45,092 nucleotides of DNA. Origin: an uncultured Bacteroidales bacterium (GTDB lineage Bacteria > Bacteroidota > Bacteroidia > Bacteroidales > Paludibacteraceae). The translations under genes were made by a program, and so were the position numbers. The notes beneath the pieces are model-generated. The model was not told the origin of the DNA, did not search any database, and saw nothing but the letters and a program-made list of their open reading frames with translations. Shown here piece after piece: positions 43,363 through 45,092 of this stretch. Position 1 is the first letter of the stretch. Each line of letters begins with the position of its first letter. The stretch covers positions 1 through 45,092 of the forward strand of contig ONMV01000010.1 in the NCBI GenBank assembly GCA_900319005.1. Direction: 5' to 3'.

Positions 43363-44469
43363 TTACTCCGGAAACTCCATGAGGTACGCTTTGATAAATG
43401 CATCTATATCACCGTCCATGACGGCATTGACATTACTTGTCTGATAATTTGTGCGATGATCTTTTACACGGCGGTCATCGAAGACATAACTACGTATCTG
43501 GCTTCCCCATTCTATCTTTTTCTTACCTGCTTCCACTTTCGCTTGCGCCTGACGGCGTTTCTCCAGTTCTAACTCATAGAGTTGACTGCGCAAATGGCGC
43601 AACGCGTTCTCGCGGTTCTTAGGCTGGTCACGTGTTTCTGTGTTCTCAATAACGATCTCATCAGGCTGGTTCGTCAGCGGATTGATGAACTTATAATGCA
43701 AGCGCACACCGGACTCCACTTTGTTAACGTTCTGACCACCTGCTCCCGAACTGCGGAATGTATCCCAACTGATTCCGGCAGGGTTCACCTCCACCTCAAT
43801 CGTGTCATCAATGAGCGGCACCACGAAGACGCTGGCGAAAGACGTCATACGTTTGCCCTGCGCATTATAGGGGCTCACACGTACCAAACGATGAACACCG
43901 TTTTCTGATTTGAGGTAACCATATGCCATGTCGCCTTCTATATTGAACGTCACAGTCTTGATTCCCGCTTCATCGCCTTCCTGAAGGTTCTCAATGGTAA
44001 CTTTGTAGTCATGTTTCTCGCAGTAACGCATGTACATACGCATGAGCTGCTCCGCCCAATCTTGAGCTTCAGTACCTCCGGCACCGGAAACGATCTTCAG
44101 CACAGCGGGCATCTGGTCTTCCTCATGACTCAGCATGTTCTTCATTTCCAGATCCTCCACTTCCGTGAGCGCTTTTGAGTAAGCGGCATCTACCTCCTCT
44201 TCCGTTACTAACTCTTCCTTGTAATAATCGAACGCCAATGCCAACTCTTCCACGGCGGCACGAACGCCCTCATAACCTTCTATCCAGCGCTTGATTCCTT
44301 TAACCTTGCGCATCTGTAATTCTGCCGCTTTCGCATCGTCCCAGAAACCCGGGGCTTGCGTGTGCAGTTCTTCTTCCTCCAGCTGAATGCGCTTCTCATC
44401 AATCTGCAAATATGCCTTTAACTTGTCTGCGCGCTGCTGGACATCTTTTAATTGTTCTATTGTGATCAT
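43363..44469 (-). CDS. prfB: Peptide chain release factor 2, no programmed frameshift
   Basis: About 368 residues from the ATG at 44469. It ends translation at UGA and UAA. The GGQ motif is in SSGAGGQNVNKVESG near 245, and the stop-recognition tripeptide (SPF in E. coli) reads SPY in RVSPYNAQGKRMTSF. In many bacteria a UGA near codon 25 needs a +1 shift; here the frame is unbroken and reads KAYLQIDEKR at that place. The longest frame would add six residues from a TTG, but the ATG fits the family. A promoter lies at 44505-44536. It leads the prfB-C1 peptidase-YigZ-acyltransferase-coaD-S41 run. Confidence 0.95.
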   Translation of the reverse strand: MITIEQLKDVQQRADKLKAYLQIDEKRIQLEEEELHTQAPGFWDDAKAAELQMRKVKGIKRWIEGYEGVRAAVEELALAFDYYKEELVTEEEVDAAYSKALTEVEDLEMKNMLSHEEDQMPAVLKIVSGAGGTEAQDWAEQLMRMYMRYCEKHDYKVTIENLQEGDEAGIKTVTFNIEGDMAYGYLKSENGVHRLVRVSPYNAQGKRMTSFASVFVVPLIDDTIEVEVNPAGISWDTFRSSGAGGQNVNKVESGVRLHYKFINPLTNQPDEIVIENTETRDQPKNRENALRHLRSQLYELELEKRRQAQAKVEAGKKKIEWGSQIRSYVFDDRRVKDHRTNYQTSNVNAVMDGDIDAFIKAYLMEFPE

Positions 44470-44504
44470 AAGTCTATATTTAGCCAATTTAGTATAAGAC
44501 GCTG

Positions 44505-44536
44505 CAAAGGTACTATTTTTTATTCACATACGCAAG
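44505..44536 (-). promoter_or_regulatory. Promoter of prfB
   Basis: Read leftward: CTTG (44536-44533), 20 bases, TACCTTTG (44512-44505). The -33 palindrome is degenerate (TTGCGTATGTGAA). Confidence 0.85.
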
Positions 44537-44592
44537 CCTGCGCGCGTTTTTTCGTGACGAGCGTGCTTTTTTTATAAATTGTACAAAAAAAA

Positions 44593-44624
44593 TTTGCATG
44601 TTTGCAATTTTTATCGTACCTTTG
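44593..44624 (+). promoter_or_regulatory. Promoter of gdhA
   Basis: TTTG (44593-44596), 20 bases, TACCTTTG (44617-44624). The -33 region is TTGCATGTTTGCAA. It diverges from the prfB promoter. Confidence 0.85.
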
Positions 44625-44660
44625 TGCGCTATTTTTGTGAAAAAATATTTATCATCATAA

Positions 44661-45092
<432 letters not shown>

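Noticed and set aside
43363-44487. Programmed frameshift site in prfB
   Set aside because: The frame is continuous through the position where it normally lies; no UGA or slippery codon is present.

Overview
The window looks like a chromosomal segment of an uncultured Bacteroidales bacterium, probably gut-associated. The reasons are the Bacteroidetes-type promoters (a TTTG or CTTG box, about 20 bases, then TANNTTTG) at 13 sites, families common in that phylum (DUF1599, DUF4491, DUF4832, single-copy KdtA), weak Shine-Dalgarno sequences, and a V/A-type ATPase. I see no rRNA, tRNA, CRISPR array, insertion sequence or phage gene. Most genes are housekeeping.

Layout. 1-5800 (+): the end of a V-type ATPase operon (atpD-atpI-atpK) running into fabD, pfkA, ferritin and an SDR oxidoreductase, closed by a bidirectional hairpin terminator. 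5905-10157 (-): kdtA-hisS-DUF1599-DoxX. 10158-10771: a 614-base gene-free region with a promoter on each strand, a 126-base inverted-repeat structure, a second hairpin and an array of 7-base repeats. 10772-14532 (+): a gene of unknown function, a beta-CASP nuclease, tsaD and an orphan exosortase-like protein. 14489-21637 (-): valS-uvrA-CPA2 antiporter. 21832-24039 (+): membrane pyrophosphatase. 24092-32706 (-): DUF4491, two tandem acyl-CoA ligases each with its own promoter, then D-2-hydroxyacid dehydrogenase-lipoprotein-pepT-gcvT-patatin. 33060-38493 (+): EamA transporter, then a steroid 5-alpha-reductase homologue, an Old-Yellow-Enzyme flavoprotein and an SDR, then a secreted DUF4832 protein. 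38485-44469 (-): prfB-C1 peptidase-YigZ-acyltransferase-coaD-S41 protease. 44676-end (+): start of gdhA.

Three things stand out. First, 34085-36979 is a compact three-gene unit (SRD5A-like membrane reductase, OYE reductase, hydroxysteroid-dehydrogenase-like SDR) with one strong promoter. It has the enzyme set expected for reducing delta4-3-keto steroids or bile acids. Second, degenerate tandem arrays with a constant 7-base (sometimes 8- or 9-base) period lie between genes and also inside conserved genes (hisS, uvrA, gcvT, the EamA transporter, the exosortase N-terminus, the ctpA signal peptide), where they encode extra residues. A separate GC-rich block occurs in the same reading frame in both uvrA and valS. 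Third, five promoters carry an exact TTGCATATATGCAA palindrome joined to the -33 box, and most of the others carry degenerate forms.

The bioenergetic genes fit together: an ATPase rotor subunit with Na+-ligand residues, a K+-dependent-type ion-pumping pyrophosphatase and a cation/proton antiporter suggest substantial Na+ traffic at the membrane.
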